This document shows positions 48,300 to 57,087 of a stretch of 64,000 nucleotides of DNA, piece after piece. The translations under genes and the position numbers were made by a program. Source of the DNA: Pseudomonas sp. 10S4 (GTDB lineage Bacteria; Pseudomonadota; Gammaproteobacteria; Pseudomonadales; Pseudomonadaceae); the NCBI RefSeq assembly GCF_034344865.1, contig NZ_CP133774.1:3472001-3536000 (forward strand), given 5' to 3'. Below the pieces are notes generated by a model. That model did not search any database, was not told where the DNA came from, and worked only from the letters and a program-made list of their open reading frames with translations. Position 1 is the first letter of the stretch, and the number at the start of each line of letters is the position of its first letter.

Positions 48300-49009
48300 A
48301 TGGATCTCAAGGAAACCGACATCCTCGGTTCAAGCATTGACCAGCATTGGTATTACGCCTCAAAAGCAGCGGCCACCAAGCGTCTACTGGGCGATACACC
48401 GATCAAAAAGATTCTCGATGTGGGCGCCGGCTCCGGGTTTTTACCCATCACCTGCTGACCCACACCGCCGCGAACGAAGCCTGGTGCGTGGACATCAGTT
48501 ACGACGCGGATTCCGACGCCAGCACCTGCGGGAAACCGGTGCATTACCGTCGCGGCATTGAGGCCGTGGATGCCGATCTGGTGCTGCTGATGGATGTGCT
48601 GGAGCATGTCGACGACGACGTCGGGCTGCTCAAGGCTTATGTCGATAAAGTGCCGTCCGGCAGCCGTTTCTTGATGACGGTGCCGGCGTTCCAGTTCCTC
48701 TGGAGCGGGCACGATGACTTCCTCGAACACAAACGTCGCTACACCCTGGCGCAATTTGAAAAAGTAGCCCGGGACGCTGGTTTGACGGTGAAGCAGGGCG
48801 CCTACTATTTTGGTGCGGTGTTCCCGATTGCGGCGACGTTGCGGCTATTGCCCAAAGGCGCGCAACCGTCGCCGCCGCGTTCGCAACTCAAACAGCATCA
48901 TCGCGTGGTGAACTCAATCCTGAAGACCTTGTGCAGCATCGAATTACCGCTCATGGGCTTGAATCGTCTGGCCGGTCTGACGGTGTTTGTACTGGCGCAG
49001 AAGCCGTGA
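48300..49009 (+). pseudogene. Class I SAM-dependent methyltransferase, frameshifted by one missing base
   Basis: The protein starts MDLKETDILGSSIDQHWYYA and contains motif I ILDVGAGSGF near residue 46. After GSGF the frame runs into TGA at about 48458. The other frame continues with HTAANEAWCVDISYDADSDA, DLVLLMDVLEHVDDDVGLLK and MTVPAFQFLWSGHDDFLEHK, a normal methyltransferase core. A C is missing after the T5 at 48438-48442; adding it gives GSGFFTHHLLTHT and 236 aa. Probable sequencing error. Sits between gtrB-like and gtrA-like genes, so its substrate may be a glycan or lipid intermediate. Confidence 0.85.
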
Positions 49010-49392
49010 CGTCAGCCGAAAAATCAGCGGTGATCAAAAGGGCGCTGAGGTTTGCCGTGACCGGATTATTTGTCACCGCGCTTCACGCAGTCGTCGCGGT
49101 GCTGTTCATCAACTTCGTGATGCCGATGCCGCCCCTGGCCAATGGCGTGGCATTTGCCGTGGCCACCATGGTGTCTTACGTGATCAACACCACCTGGAGC
49201 TTTTCCGCACGGCTGCATGGCCGCACATTACTGCGCTTCATGATGGTCTCCGGCGCAGGCTTTCTACTGGCGATGTTCGTGGCTTGGGCGGCGCAAATGG
49301 CCGGGCTCAATTATTTGCTGGGGATCGGCGCGGTGGCGTTGACCCTTCCGGCCTTCACCTTTGTATTGCATAACTTCTGGACGTATCGATGA
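49006..49392 (+). CDS. GtrA-like flippase
   Basis: A 128-aa four-helix membrane protein of the GtrA family (FAVTGLFVTALHAVVAVLFI near residue 16; the conserved FAVATMVSYVINTTWSFSA near 58; final HNFWTYR). It is thought to flip undecaprenyl-linked sugars across the inner membrane. GTG start overlaps the methyltransferase stop (GTGA), and its own stop overlaps the next ATG (ATGA). Confidence 0.88.
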   Translation: MTSAEKSAVIKRALRFAVTGLFVTALHAVVAVLFINFVMPMPPLANGVAFAVATMVSYVINTTWSFSARLHGRTLLRFMMVSGAGFLLAMFVAWAAQMAGLNYLLGIGAVALTLPAFTFVLHNFWTYR

Positions 49393-51485
49393 AGGATTCA
49401 GGCAAGCAGAAGGCGCTCGCATTGCTGCCCCTTTTGATGGGCGTTTTCGCGTTTTTCATGGTGATCGGTCCACGAGCCCTGGACCCGCAAAATATCGCCT
49501 GGCTGGAAAGTGGCGACCCGGCGACTCATTACCTGGGCTGGGTATTTTTCCGACACTCGCCTTGGTCTTTTCCGCTTGGCCTCAACCCCTCTTACGGGTT
49601 GGAGTTGGGCAGCGCGATTATTTTCTCGGACTCTAACCCGCTGCTGGCCTTTATATTCAAACCCTTCAGCGCATGGCTGCCCGAGACATTCCAGTACTTC
49701 GGCATCTGGCTGTTGGCGTGTTTTGTCCTGCAAGCCTGGTTTGGCTGGAAGTTAATCGGCTTGGTGACGCCTAACGTTGCCCTGAAATTATTGGGAGCGG
49801 GCCTGTTCCTGTTTTCCCCACCGATGTTCCTGCGTATGGGCGGTCACCTGTCCCTGGCCGGGCATTTTTTGATCCTGGCTGCGCTCTATCTGGCGCTGCA
49901 TCCCGGATTGCGCAAGCGCCGTCTGGCCTGGGGCGTGTTGTTGGCTGCGACGGCGCTGGTGCACGCTTACTTGTTGGCGATGGTGGCGTTGATCTGGATC
50001 GCCGACGTTGCCGGCCGAACCCTTAAAGGCCAGTTGACGCGCCGCACTGCTGTGATCGAGGTGGTACTGCTATTTCTGCTGGTGAGTGTGTGTTGCTGGC
50101 AAGCGGGCTATTTCAGTATTGGCGACGGCATGGCGTCCGGTGGCTTTGGTTTGTACCGCATGAATCTGTTGGCGCCGATTGATGCCAGCGGCTGGTCATT
50201 GGTATTGCCGGACCTGCCGGAAGCCAGTGGCGACTACGAAGGTTTCAATTACCTCGGAGCGGGGACGCTGTTGTTGGTGATCTGCGCTGCTGTCGTTCTG
50301 CTGCGAGGTAAAACCGGTTTCGGCAGCGCTGCACGCAGTTTGCCGATTCTGTTGTTGGCGCTGATCGGCCTGCTGCTGTTCGCGCTATCGAACGAGATCG
50401 GCATCGGTCTGCTTAACGTTCACTACCCGCTGCCGGGGAAAATCGTCAAATTGGCGAATATCTTCCGGGCGTCGGGGCGGATGTTCTGGCCTGTGTTCTA
50501 CGTCATTGTGTTTGTGGCGATTTACCTCGTGGTGCGTGGCACCCGGCCACGTATAGCGGTGAGCCTGCTGGCGGTGGCGCTGTGTATTCAAGTTGTAGAT
50601 ACCCAAAATGGTTGGACGGGGTTGCGACAGGCCAGAATGATGGCGCCAGCCAGCGAGTGGTCGACCCCGCTGCGTGATCCATTCTGGGCCAGCGCCGCGC
50701 GCCACTACGCGAACGTCCGTTCGTTGCCGTCGCAGAACCAGTCGGACACTTGGCAACTACTGGCCAATTACGCGGCCAAGTATGGTTTGAACACTGACTC
50801 CGCCTATCTGGGCCGGATGAGTTCGAAGGCGTTGGACCAGGCCCAGAAAAAGACCCAGCGGATGCTGGAAACCGGGCAGTACGACGCTGACTCGCTGTAC
50901 TTTCTTGATGAAAACTCCATACCTGCCGCCGTGAAAACCATCAACGGCGACACTGATCTGCTCGCTCGCATCGACGGGAGGGTGGTGCTGGCGCCGGGCT
51001 GGAAGCGATGCACTCAATGCCTTGCGGTCGCCGACGAAAGTCATTCGATGCAGTTGGTGCCGATGATCAAGACCGGGCAACAGCAACTGTTCAACTACAA
51101 GACTCACCACTTGAGCCAGGGCTGGGGAACTCCGGAAACCTGGGGCACCTGGTCTGAAGGCGGGGAGGCGGACATTCTGCTTCGTGTGCCGCCGCAGGCT
51201 CATTCCATTGTGATCGAGGCCCTGGCTTTCGTGCAGCCGACGCACCTTGGGCAAACGGTGATCTTCAGCATCAACGGCGTACTAGCCCTGTCGACACGTC
51301 TTACAGCGCTGCAAGGCAATCGCATTGAAATCCCGTTGACGGCGGCCATCCATGAAGCTGTTGTCAATGACAAACTGATGCGGATTCATGTGCAGCTACC
51401 TGACGCGATCAGCCCGAAGCAATTGGGGCTCGGGGTGGATCCGCGTGTCCTGGGGCTGGGCATGAAGTCGCTGACGGTGCAGTGA
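49389..51485 (+). CDS. DUF6311-like polytopic membrane protein (GtrC-like role)
   Basis: A 698-aa protein with about a dozen helices in residues 10-420 and a soluble periplasmic C-terminal domain (about 430-698). The N-terminal loop WLESGDPATHYLGWVFFRHS resembles the loop of GT-C glycosyltransferases with an acidic residue after the first helix. In the operon it takes the place of the serotype-specific GtrC that adds the flipped sugar to O-antigen or another surface polymer. The DUF6311 assignment is from overall likeness; acceptor and sugar unknown. Confidence 0.8.
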   Translation: MKDSGKQKALALLPLLMGVFAFFMVIGPRALDPQNIAWLESGDPATHYLGWVFFRHSPWSFPLGLNPSYGLELGSAIIFSDSNPLLAFIFKPFSAWLPETFQYFGIWLLACFVLQAWFGWKLIGLVTPNVALKLLGAGLFLFSPPMFLRMGGHLSLAGHFLILAALYLALHPGLRKRRLAWGVLLAATALVHAYLLAMVALIWIADVAGRTLKGQLTRRTAVIEVVLLFLLVSVCCWQAGYFSIGDGMASGGFGLYRMNLLAPIDASGWSLVLPDLPEASGDYEGFNYLGAGTLLLVICAAVVLLRGKTGFGSAARSLPILLLALIGLLLFALSNEIGIGLLNVHYPLPGKIVKLANIFRASGRMFWPVFYVIVFVAIYLVVRGTRPRIAVSLLAVALCIQVVDTQNGWTGLRQARMMAPASEWSTPLRDPFWASAARHYANVRSLPSQNQSDTWQLLANYAAKYGLNTDSAYLGRMSSKALDQAQKKTQRMLETGQYDADSLYFLDENSIPAAVKTINGDTDLLARIDGRVVLAPGWKRCTQCLAVADESHSMQLVPMIKTGQQQLFNYKTHHLSQGWGTPETWGTWSEGGEADILLRVPPQAHSIVIEALAFVQPTHLGQTVIFSINGVLALSTRLTALQGNRIEIPLTAAIHEAVVNDKLMRIHVQLPDAISPKQLGLGVDPRVLGLGMKSLTVQ

Positions 51486-51571
51486 TCCTGCGTACAACGG
51501 CGATCATGCCGATAGACGCCACCCCCGGGCCTTTCTAAACTGGCCCAAGTCTTGGGGACCGGGGGCAGTGG

Positions 51572-52510
51572 ATGAATCGCAACGAACTACGCAAGGCCGA
51601 CATCAACCTGATGGTGGTGTTCGAGACATTGATGCTCGAACGCAACGTGACGCGGGTGGCGGAGAAGCTGTTTCTCGGCCAGCCGACCATCAGCGCCGCA
51701 CTCAACCGCTTGCGCACGATGTTCAACGATCCACTGTTCATTCGCGTCGGTCACCGCATGGAGCCGACGGCCCGGGCTGAGGAAATCATTCAGCACTTGT
51801 CGCCGGCGTTGGATTCGCTGTCGGTGGCCTTGAGCCTGACCCACAATTTCGACCCTGCCAGCAGCACCATGACCTTTCGTATCGGGCTGTCGGACGATGT
51901 CGAGTTCGGCTTGTTACCGCCGCTGCTGCGCGCCTTGCGCCAGGAAGCGCCGAAAGTGGTGTTCGTGGTTCAGCATGTCGATTACTGGCGGATTCCCGAC
52001 CTGTTGGCCTCCGGCGATATCACCGTCGGCATCAGCCAGACGCGTGGGCTGCCGGCCAACGCCAAGCGCAAATTGCTGCGGCACATCCAGCCCAGTGTCT
52101 TGCGCGCCGATGCGTCCGACACGCCATTGACCCTCGATGAATATTGCTCACGGCCGCACGTGTTGGTGTCGCACACCGCCAACGTGGCCGGTTTCGCCGA
52201 TGAGTGGCTGGCGGAGATTGGCCGCAAGCGTCATGTCGTGCTGTCCGTGCCGCAATACAGTGCCTTGCCGGCCCTGTTGGCCGGGACCGATCTGATTGCC
52301 AGCCTGCCGGACTACACCGCGATCGCCATGGCCGCCTCGGGTCATTTGTTCAATGAGCCGTTTCCGTTCAAGACGCCGACCCTGGACTTGTCGATGGTCT
52401 GGCTCAGCCACGTCGATACCGACCCCGCCGAACGCTGGTTGCGCTCGCGCCTGGAAGCGTTCATGAGCGAGCGCGGTCTGGCCGATCCCCAAAGTTCGGG
52501 TTCACACTGA
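51572..52510 (+). CDS. LysR-family transcriptional regulator (NodD/SyrM-like)
   Basis: A 312-aa LTTR. The N-terminal winged helix is ADINLMVVFETLMLERNVTR, AEKLFLGQPTISAALNRLR and DPLFIRVGHRMEPTARAEE. The effector domain starts near 90 (TFRIGLSDDVEFGLLPPLLR). It is transcribed toward the ltrA-like gene 16 bp downstream, unusual for LysR genes that normally diverge from targets, so the two may be co-transcribed. Ligand unknown. Confidence 0.92.
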   Translation: MNRNELRKADINLMVVFETLMLERNVTRVAEKLFLGQPTISAALNRLRTMFNDPLFIRVGHRMEPTARAEEIIQHLSPALDSLSVALSLTHNFDPASSTMTFRIGLSDDVEFGLLPPLLRALRQEAPKVVFVVQHVDYWRIPDLLASGDITVGISQTRGLPANAKRKLLRHIQPSVLRADASDTPLTLDEYCSRPHVLVSHTANVAGFADEWLAEIGRKRHVVLSVPQYSALPALLAGTDLIASLPDYTAIAMAASGHLFNEPFPFKTPTLDLSMVWLSHVDTDPAERWLRSRLEAFMSERGLADPQSSGSH

Positions 52511-52526
52511 TAACGGAGACATTGCG

Positions 52527-53717
52527 ATGAGCCAATCCCGTTCTTTGCTGCGTGGGCGCGGCAGCCATGACAGTGGCAAGGTGGGCATGGTCGAGTTATT
52601 TTTCGATCTGGTGTTCGTGTTTGCGGTGACCCAGCTCTCGCATTCCCTGCTGGCGCATTTGTCGGTTGGCGGCGCGGTGCAGGTCGCGTTGTTGATGGTG
52701 GCGGTGTGGTGGGTGTGGATCTTCACCTCGTGGATCACCAATTGGCTCGATCCGGAAAAATTGCCAATCCGTCTCGGGCTGTTTGGCCTGATGATCGCCG
52801 GTTTGCTGCTCTCGTCATCGATTCCCAAAGCCTTCACCGATCACGGGCTGATGTTTGCCGGGGCGTTCGTGTTCATGCAGGTCGGACGCACGCTGTTTGC
52901 GATCTGGGCAGTGCGTGGCGAACCGCTGAACATGACCCGCAACTTCCAACGCATCCTTGCATGGCTGGTACTGTCCGGGGTGTTCTGGATCGCTGGCGCG
53001 TTTGTGCAAGGTGATCAGCGCCTGGCCTTGTGGGCACTGGCGCTGTTGATCGAACTGGTCTCGCCTTCCCTGTATTTCTGGGTGCCGGGGCTCGGGCGTT
53101 CGACGCTGCAGGACTGGAATGTGGAAGGCAATCACATGGCCGAGCGCTGCGGGCTGTTCGTGATCATTGCCCTGGGCGAGTCGCTGCTGGTGACAGGCGC
53201 GACCTTTGCCGAACAGGCGTTGAGCGTGCAAGGCGTGACGGCGTTTGTGGTGGCGGTGCTCGGCAGCATTGCCATGTGGTGGGTGTATTTCGACACCGGC
53301 GCCGAGCGTGCCCACCATCGCATCGTTCATTCCTCCGACCCCGGCCGGCAAGCGCGGATTGCCTACACCTACCTGCATGTCTTGATTGTCGCCGGGGTCA
53401 TCGTCAGTGCGGTGGCTGATGAGCTGGTACTGGTGCATCCGGATCACGCCAGTGACGCCGGCATCCTCGCGATCATCGCCGGGCCGTGGTTGTTTTTACT
53501 GGGTAACGCCCTGTTCAAATGGGTTATGGCTGATCGGCTATTGCCGCCGTTGTCCCATTTGGTCGGTCTGGGATTGTTGCTCGTGCTGCTGCCGCTGGCG
53601 TTGAATCATCTGTTTTCGGCGTTGGTGCTGGGCGCGTTGACCACGGCAGTGGTGATGTTGGTGGCGGCTTGGGAAACCATCGCGCTGCGCGAATCCCTGG
53701 GCGCACCGGAGCATTAA
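52527..53717 (+). CDS. Low temperature requirement A (LtrA) family membrane protein
   Basis: A 396-aa protein with roughly ten transmembrane helices. The family signature near the start is VGMVELFFDLVFVFAVTQLS. AERCGLFVIIALGESLLVTG near 205 is also diagnostic. The biochemical role of LtrA proteins is not established. Short gap to the LysR gene upstream suggests co-regulation. Confidence 0.9.
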   Translation: MSQSRSLLRGRGSHDSGKVGMVELFFDLVFVFAVTQLSHSLLAHLSVGGAVQVALLMVAVWWVWIFTSWITNWLDPEKLPIRLGLFGLMIAGLLLSSSIPKAFTDHGLMFAGAFVFMQVGRTLFAIWAVRGEPLNMTRNFQRILAWLVLSGVFWIAGAFVQGDQRLALWALALLIELVSPSLYFWVPGLGRSTLQDWNVEGNHMAERCGLFVIIALGESLLVTGATFAEQALSVQGVTAFVVAVLGSIAMWWVYFDTGAERAHHRIVHSSDPGRQARIAYTYLHVLIVAGVIVSAVADELVLVHPDHASDAGILAIIAGPWLFLLGNALFKWVMADRLLPPLSHLVGLGLLLVLLPLALNHLFSALVLGALTTAVVMLVAAWETIALRESLGAPEH

Positions 53718-53787
53718 AAGCTGCCTGGGAGTAGGGCGGCTCTGTGTTATATGTAGGCCCTTTCTGCCAACTCCCAGGAGCACCGTC

Positions 53788-54153
53788 ATGCCTCATCTGC
53801 ACATGGAATACACCGCCAACCTGCCCGAGCTGAACGCCGACGTGGCGCTCATACGGCTCAACAATACGTTGGTGGCTTCCGGTCAGTTTGCGGCGGAGTT
53901 CGATATCAAGAGCCGCGCCATTAAGGTCGAGACCTTTAAAGTCGGCACCAGCCTGGGCGAGCGTGCGTTCGTGCATGTGAAGCTGGCGTTGCTGAGCGGC
54001 CGCTCGCCGCAGATCAAGAAGCAACTGTCCGAGAGCTTGTTGGCCGTGGTGCAGGAGTTGTGTGAATGGCCGAAGGATGTCGAAGTCCAGTTGTGCGTGG
54101 AAATCCTCGACATTGATCGCGAGTCCTACACCAAGACAGCCATCAGCCATTAA
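53788..54153 (+). CDS. 5-carboxymethyl-2-hydroxymuconate delta-isomerase family protein
   Basis: A 121-aa tautomerase-fold enzyme starting MPHLHMEYTANLPELN, with the catalytic Pro exposed after Met removal. It matches CHMI (HpcD/HpaF), which acts in homoprotocatechuate degradation. None of the other hpa/hpc genes are in the window, so here it is an orphan and may act on another keto-acid. A good CAGGAG site precedes the ATG. Convergent with the LysR gene at 54157, 3 bp apart. Confidence 0.88.
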   Translation: MPHLHMEYTANLPELNADVALIRLNNTLVASGQFAAEFDIKSRAIKVETFKVGTSLGERAFVHVKLALLSGRSPQIKKQLSESLLAVVQELCEWPKDVEVQLCVEILDIDRESYTKTAISH

Positions 54154-54156
54154 GTA

Positions 54157-55092
54157 TCAGGCGGCCTGCTGCTCGGCGCAGGCCTTGACCACTTGCTCAC
54201 GCAGCCACGTGTTGGCGCTGTCCTGATCGACGTTTTGGCTCCATTGCATATCGAGGCTGAACCCCGGCAAACCGTTGGGGGCTTCGCAATGATTGAACAC
54301 CGCCCCGCTGGCCAGCAAACGCTGGATGCGCCGGGGCACGGTCAGGATGAAATCAGTGCCGGTGATCATTTTCAGTGCTGCGCTGTAGCTATTGGATCGC
54401 GTGACGATCTGGCGCTTTTGCGCCTGACGCTCCAGCCAGCCATCGACGATGTCGGTGGTGGAGGACCACGGTGTCGGGAACACATGCCGGCGTGCGGTGA
54501 AGGCTTGCAAGCTTAAACGCGGTTCCAGTGGTGTGGCGCGTTTGTCGAAGACGCAGACCAGATCGTCTTCGAGCAGCCTTAGGGATTTGAAGTCGTTGTG
54601 GTTGCGATGGAAGTTCGGGCCGAAACAGATCACTAGGTCGAGGCTGCCGTCACGCAAATCGTCGGCCGGTATATCGGTTTCGAATTTATGCAGGTTGACG
54701 TTCACTGGCAGGTCAGCGAAATCGAAGCGCTTCAACAAGCGCGGCAGGATCAACTGCTCGAAGTATTCCGGTGCGCAGATGTTGAAGGTGACTGGCTGTG
54801 CGGTCGGGTCGAACGCCTGGGCGCTGGCATGACACAGGTTGATGCATTCAAGGATCTTCAGCACATGGGTATACATGATGCTGGCCTTGTGGGTGGGGCG
54901 CATTCCGGTGCGAGTATTGATGAACAACTCGTCCTCGAAACTGGTGCGCAGTTTTTTCAGGCAGTAACTCACGGTGGACTGACTGACGAAGAGTGCCTCC
55001 GACACACCGGTGACGCTGCTTTGCTCATACACGGCGATAAACACCATGAGGTCCTGCATATCGAGCTTTCTAAGCAAGTTACTGTTCAGCAT
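54157..55092 (-). CDS. LysR-family regulator, paralogue A
   Basis: A 311-aa LTTR: MLNSNLLRKLDMQDLMVFIA, the helix-turn-helix VTGVSEALFVSQSTVSYCLK and DELFINTRTGMRP. The effector domain begins near 90 (TFNICAPEYFEQLILPRLLK). It is clearly paralogous over its full length to the next gene at 55361 (same length, nearly identical first 60 residues, shared VFPTPW and TGTDFILTVPRRIQ blocks). GC-richer than its twin. It probably helps regulate the operon beginning at 56470. Separated from its twin by 268 bp without genes. Confidence 0.9.
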   Translation of the reverse strand: MLNSNLLRKLDMQDLMVFIAVYEQSSVTGVSEALFVSQSTVSYCLKKLRTSFEDELFINTRTGMRPTHKASIMYTHVLKILECINLCHASAQAFDPTAQPVTFNICAPEYFEQLILPRLLKRFDFADLPVNVNLHKFETDIPADDLRDGSLDLVICFGPNFHRNHNDFKSLRLLEDDLVCVFDKRATPLEPRLSLQAFTARRHVFPTPWSSTTDIVDGWLERQAQKRQIVTRSNSYSAALKMITGTDFILTVPRRIQRLLASGAVFNHCEAPNGLPGFSLDMQWSQNVDQDSANTWLREQVVKACAEQQAA

Positions 55093-55360
55093 CCGTACTG
55101 TCTCGCTGTGCTCCTTGCGCTGACTGTGCGCAAACGTGTGCGAACGATCCTAACGGAACGATGGTGCCAAGAGAATGCCTCGTAGGAAACTTCAGTGTCA
55201 GATGTGGGACACATCGTGTAGGTAACACGACCTGCTGCTTGAAAGTGATCAGCGTCGAGCCCAGGGAGCGCTGGTTATCCAGTCACCAAGTGCCGGAGTG
55301 ATGGCCGGGCACTTGGACCAGATCGCAAGTTCACTTTAACTTGTATCTTAATAATTCCTA

Positions 55361-56296
55361 TTACAGCAAACCGTCCTGCGCGCAAACGCTGACAATCTGT
55401 TCGCGAAACCAGTTATTGGCGCTGTCATGGCCCGGTTTCTCGTTCCACAACATGTCCAGGGTAAAGTTGGGTAAACCGGTCGGTGGTTTGCAATGGCTGT
55501 ATTTTTCTTCGTTACCGAGCAGCATCTGGATGCGCCGAGGCAGGGTGAGCACGAAATCGGTCCCGGTAATCATATTGAGTGCCGCCACGTAACTATTGGC
55601 CCGCGCGACAATTTGCCGGCTGTAGGCCCATTTGCTCAGCCAGCCATCCACCATGTTGGTGTCTGAAGTCCAAGGGGTCGGGAAGATGTGCTGGCGTGCG
55701 ACAAAGGTATCCAGGCTGAACTCGTCCTCTGGCGGCGCGAAGTTTTTGTCGACGACGCACACCAGATCATCTTCCAGCAGTATTTGTGATTTAAGATTTT
55801 TAGAACTGCGATGAAAGTTTGGACCAAAACAAATAACCAGATCGAAGCGGCCATCCATAAGCTCTTCGGTTGGAATGTCTCTATGAAACTTCTGGATATT
55901 TACAATGACCGGGAAACTGCTGCCGATAAAGCGCTTTAATAAGTTTGGAAGAATCAGTAGTTCAAAATATTCGGGCGCGCAAATATTAAAAGTTATCTCT
56001 TTTTGCGTCGGGTCGAATGCATGCAGTCCGGAATGGCATATGTTTATGCTTTTAAGGATTTTAAGGACGTGACCGTACATGGTGGTGGCTTTGTTGGTTG
56101 GCCACATGCCATTGCGGGTATTGATGAATAGCTCGTCATCGAAGCTCGTGCGCAGCTTTTTCAAGCAGTAACTCACGGTGGACTGGCTGACACATAGGGT
56201 TTCGGAGACCTCGGTGACGCTGCTTTGCTCGTACACCGCCACGAACACCATCAGATCCTGCATATCCAGCTTTCTGAGCAAATTGCTATTAAGCAT
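55361..56296 (-). CDS. LysR-family regulator, paralogue B
   Basis: A 311-aa LTTR with the same plan as the gene at 54157 (MLNSNLLRKLDMQDLMVFVA; VTEVSETLCVSQSTVSYCLK; TFNICAPEYFELLILPNLLK). It is AT-richer with more Lys and Asn. It diverges from the six-gene operon across 173 bp (56297-56469), the classical position for the pathway regulator. The gap holds AT-rich stretches fit for two promoters, but I cannot fix a T-N11-A operator. Inducer unknown. Confidence 0.9.
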   Translation of the reverse strand: MLNSNLLRKLDMQDLMVFVAVYEQSSVTEVSETLCVSQSTVSYCLKKLRTSFDDELFINTRNGMWPTNKATTMYGHVLKILKSINICHSGLHAFDPTQKEITFNICAPEYFELLILPNLLKRFIGSSFPVIVNIQKFHRDIPTEELMDGRFDLVICFGPNFHRSSKNLKSQILLEDDLVCVVDKNFAPPEDEFSLDTFVARQHIFPTPWTSDTNMVDGWLSKWAYSRQIVARANSYVAALNMITGTDFVLTLPRRIQMLLGNEEKYSHCKPPTGLPNFTLDMLWNEKPGHDSANNWFREQIVSVCAQDGLL

Positions 56297-56469
56297 AAAA
56301 TCCGTCTCGGTGAAAATCCATGTACGTCACTGTTCGTTGTATTTGTGACAGGGTTATTTATTTATATATTAGCGGAAGCAATTGGTTTTTTAAATAGTCT
56401 GTCGGACGTTTCCTCCATATATTCTCGCTCACTTTAAAAGGAGTCCTGAATAGGGACAGGGAGGTCAAA

Positions 56470-57087
56470 GTGTTGGTACGTGTCACGGAGAGTCAGACAC
56501 CGTTGTGGGTTCAGGCGACTGAAGTTGTGAAGGAGAAGTTTCGCAGCTCTTATAACGCCTCCGTAGAGCCGAGCCCGCAGTATTTTGCGCTCACTCTAGA
56601 CAGTGAGGAACGTATTCTTTCTTGCGCCGGTATAACGTTTGCGGATCACCGCACATTGTTCTCTGAACAATACCTGTCGCAACCGATAGAAACGATACTG
56701 TCCGAACGTTTTGAAAAGACGATCGATCGGTCAACTATCGCTGAGATCGGCAGTTTGATTTCTCATCACCTGACGGCCGGAATGATCATGGTCAACATGA
56801 TTCCGCTGCTGGCCTGGTGCATGGGCGGCCACTATCTGTTGTGCACCGTCACGCCCCGGGTCCGGGAAATGATGGAAAGCTGCCAGATCGATTTCGAGCC
56901 GCTGCTCACCGCAGACCCCCAGCGCCTGGCCAATGATGGCGGCAAAAACTGGGGAAGTTACTACTCGAAAATGCCGGTCACCGGTTTTATCCGCGTCGAC
57001 CCGAAACGCTCGCGATTCGCCGCCATGACCCTCGGCACCTTGTTCACCCAGTTGCCGACCGATCTGCCAGCGAGGGCGCAGCCATGA
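56470..57087 (+). CDS. Thermostable hemolysin family protein
   Basis: A 205-aa protein of the Vibrio 'thermostable hemolysin' family (PF12261), an acetyltransferase-like fold. The family pattern is seen in KFRSSYNASVEPSPQYFALT near residue 20, AGITFADHRTLFSEQYLSQP near 52, and IAEIGSLISHHLTAGMIMVN near 90. No signal peptide is visible, so a secreted toxin role is doubtful. It starts with GTG behind AGGGAGG and overlaps the AMP-ligase gene by 4 bp, suggesting it is an enzyme or carrier-type partner in the pathway rather than a haemolysin. Promoter lies in 56297-56469. Confidence 0.82.
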   Translation: MLVRVTESQTPLWVQATEVVKEKFRSSYNASVEPSPQYFALTLDSEERILSCAGITFADHRTLFSEQYLSQPIETILSERFEKTIDRSTIAEIGSLISHHLTAGMIMVNMIPLLAWCMGGHYLLCTVTPRVREMMESCQIDFEPLLTADPQRLANDGGKNWGSYYSKMPVTGFIRVDPKRSRFAAMTLGTLFTQLPTDLPARAQP

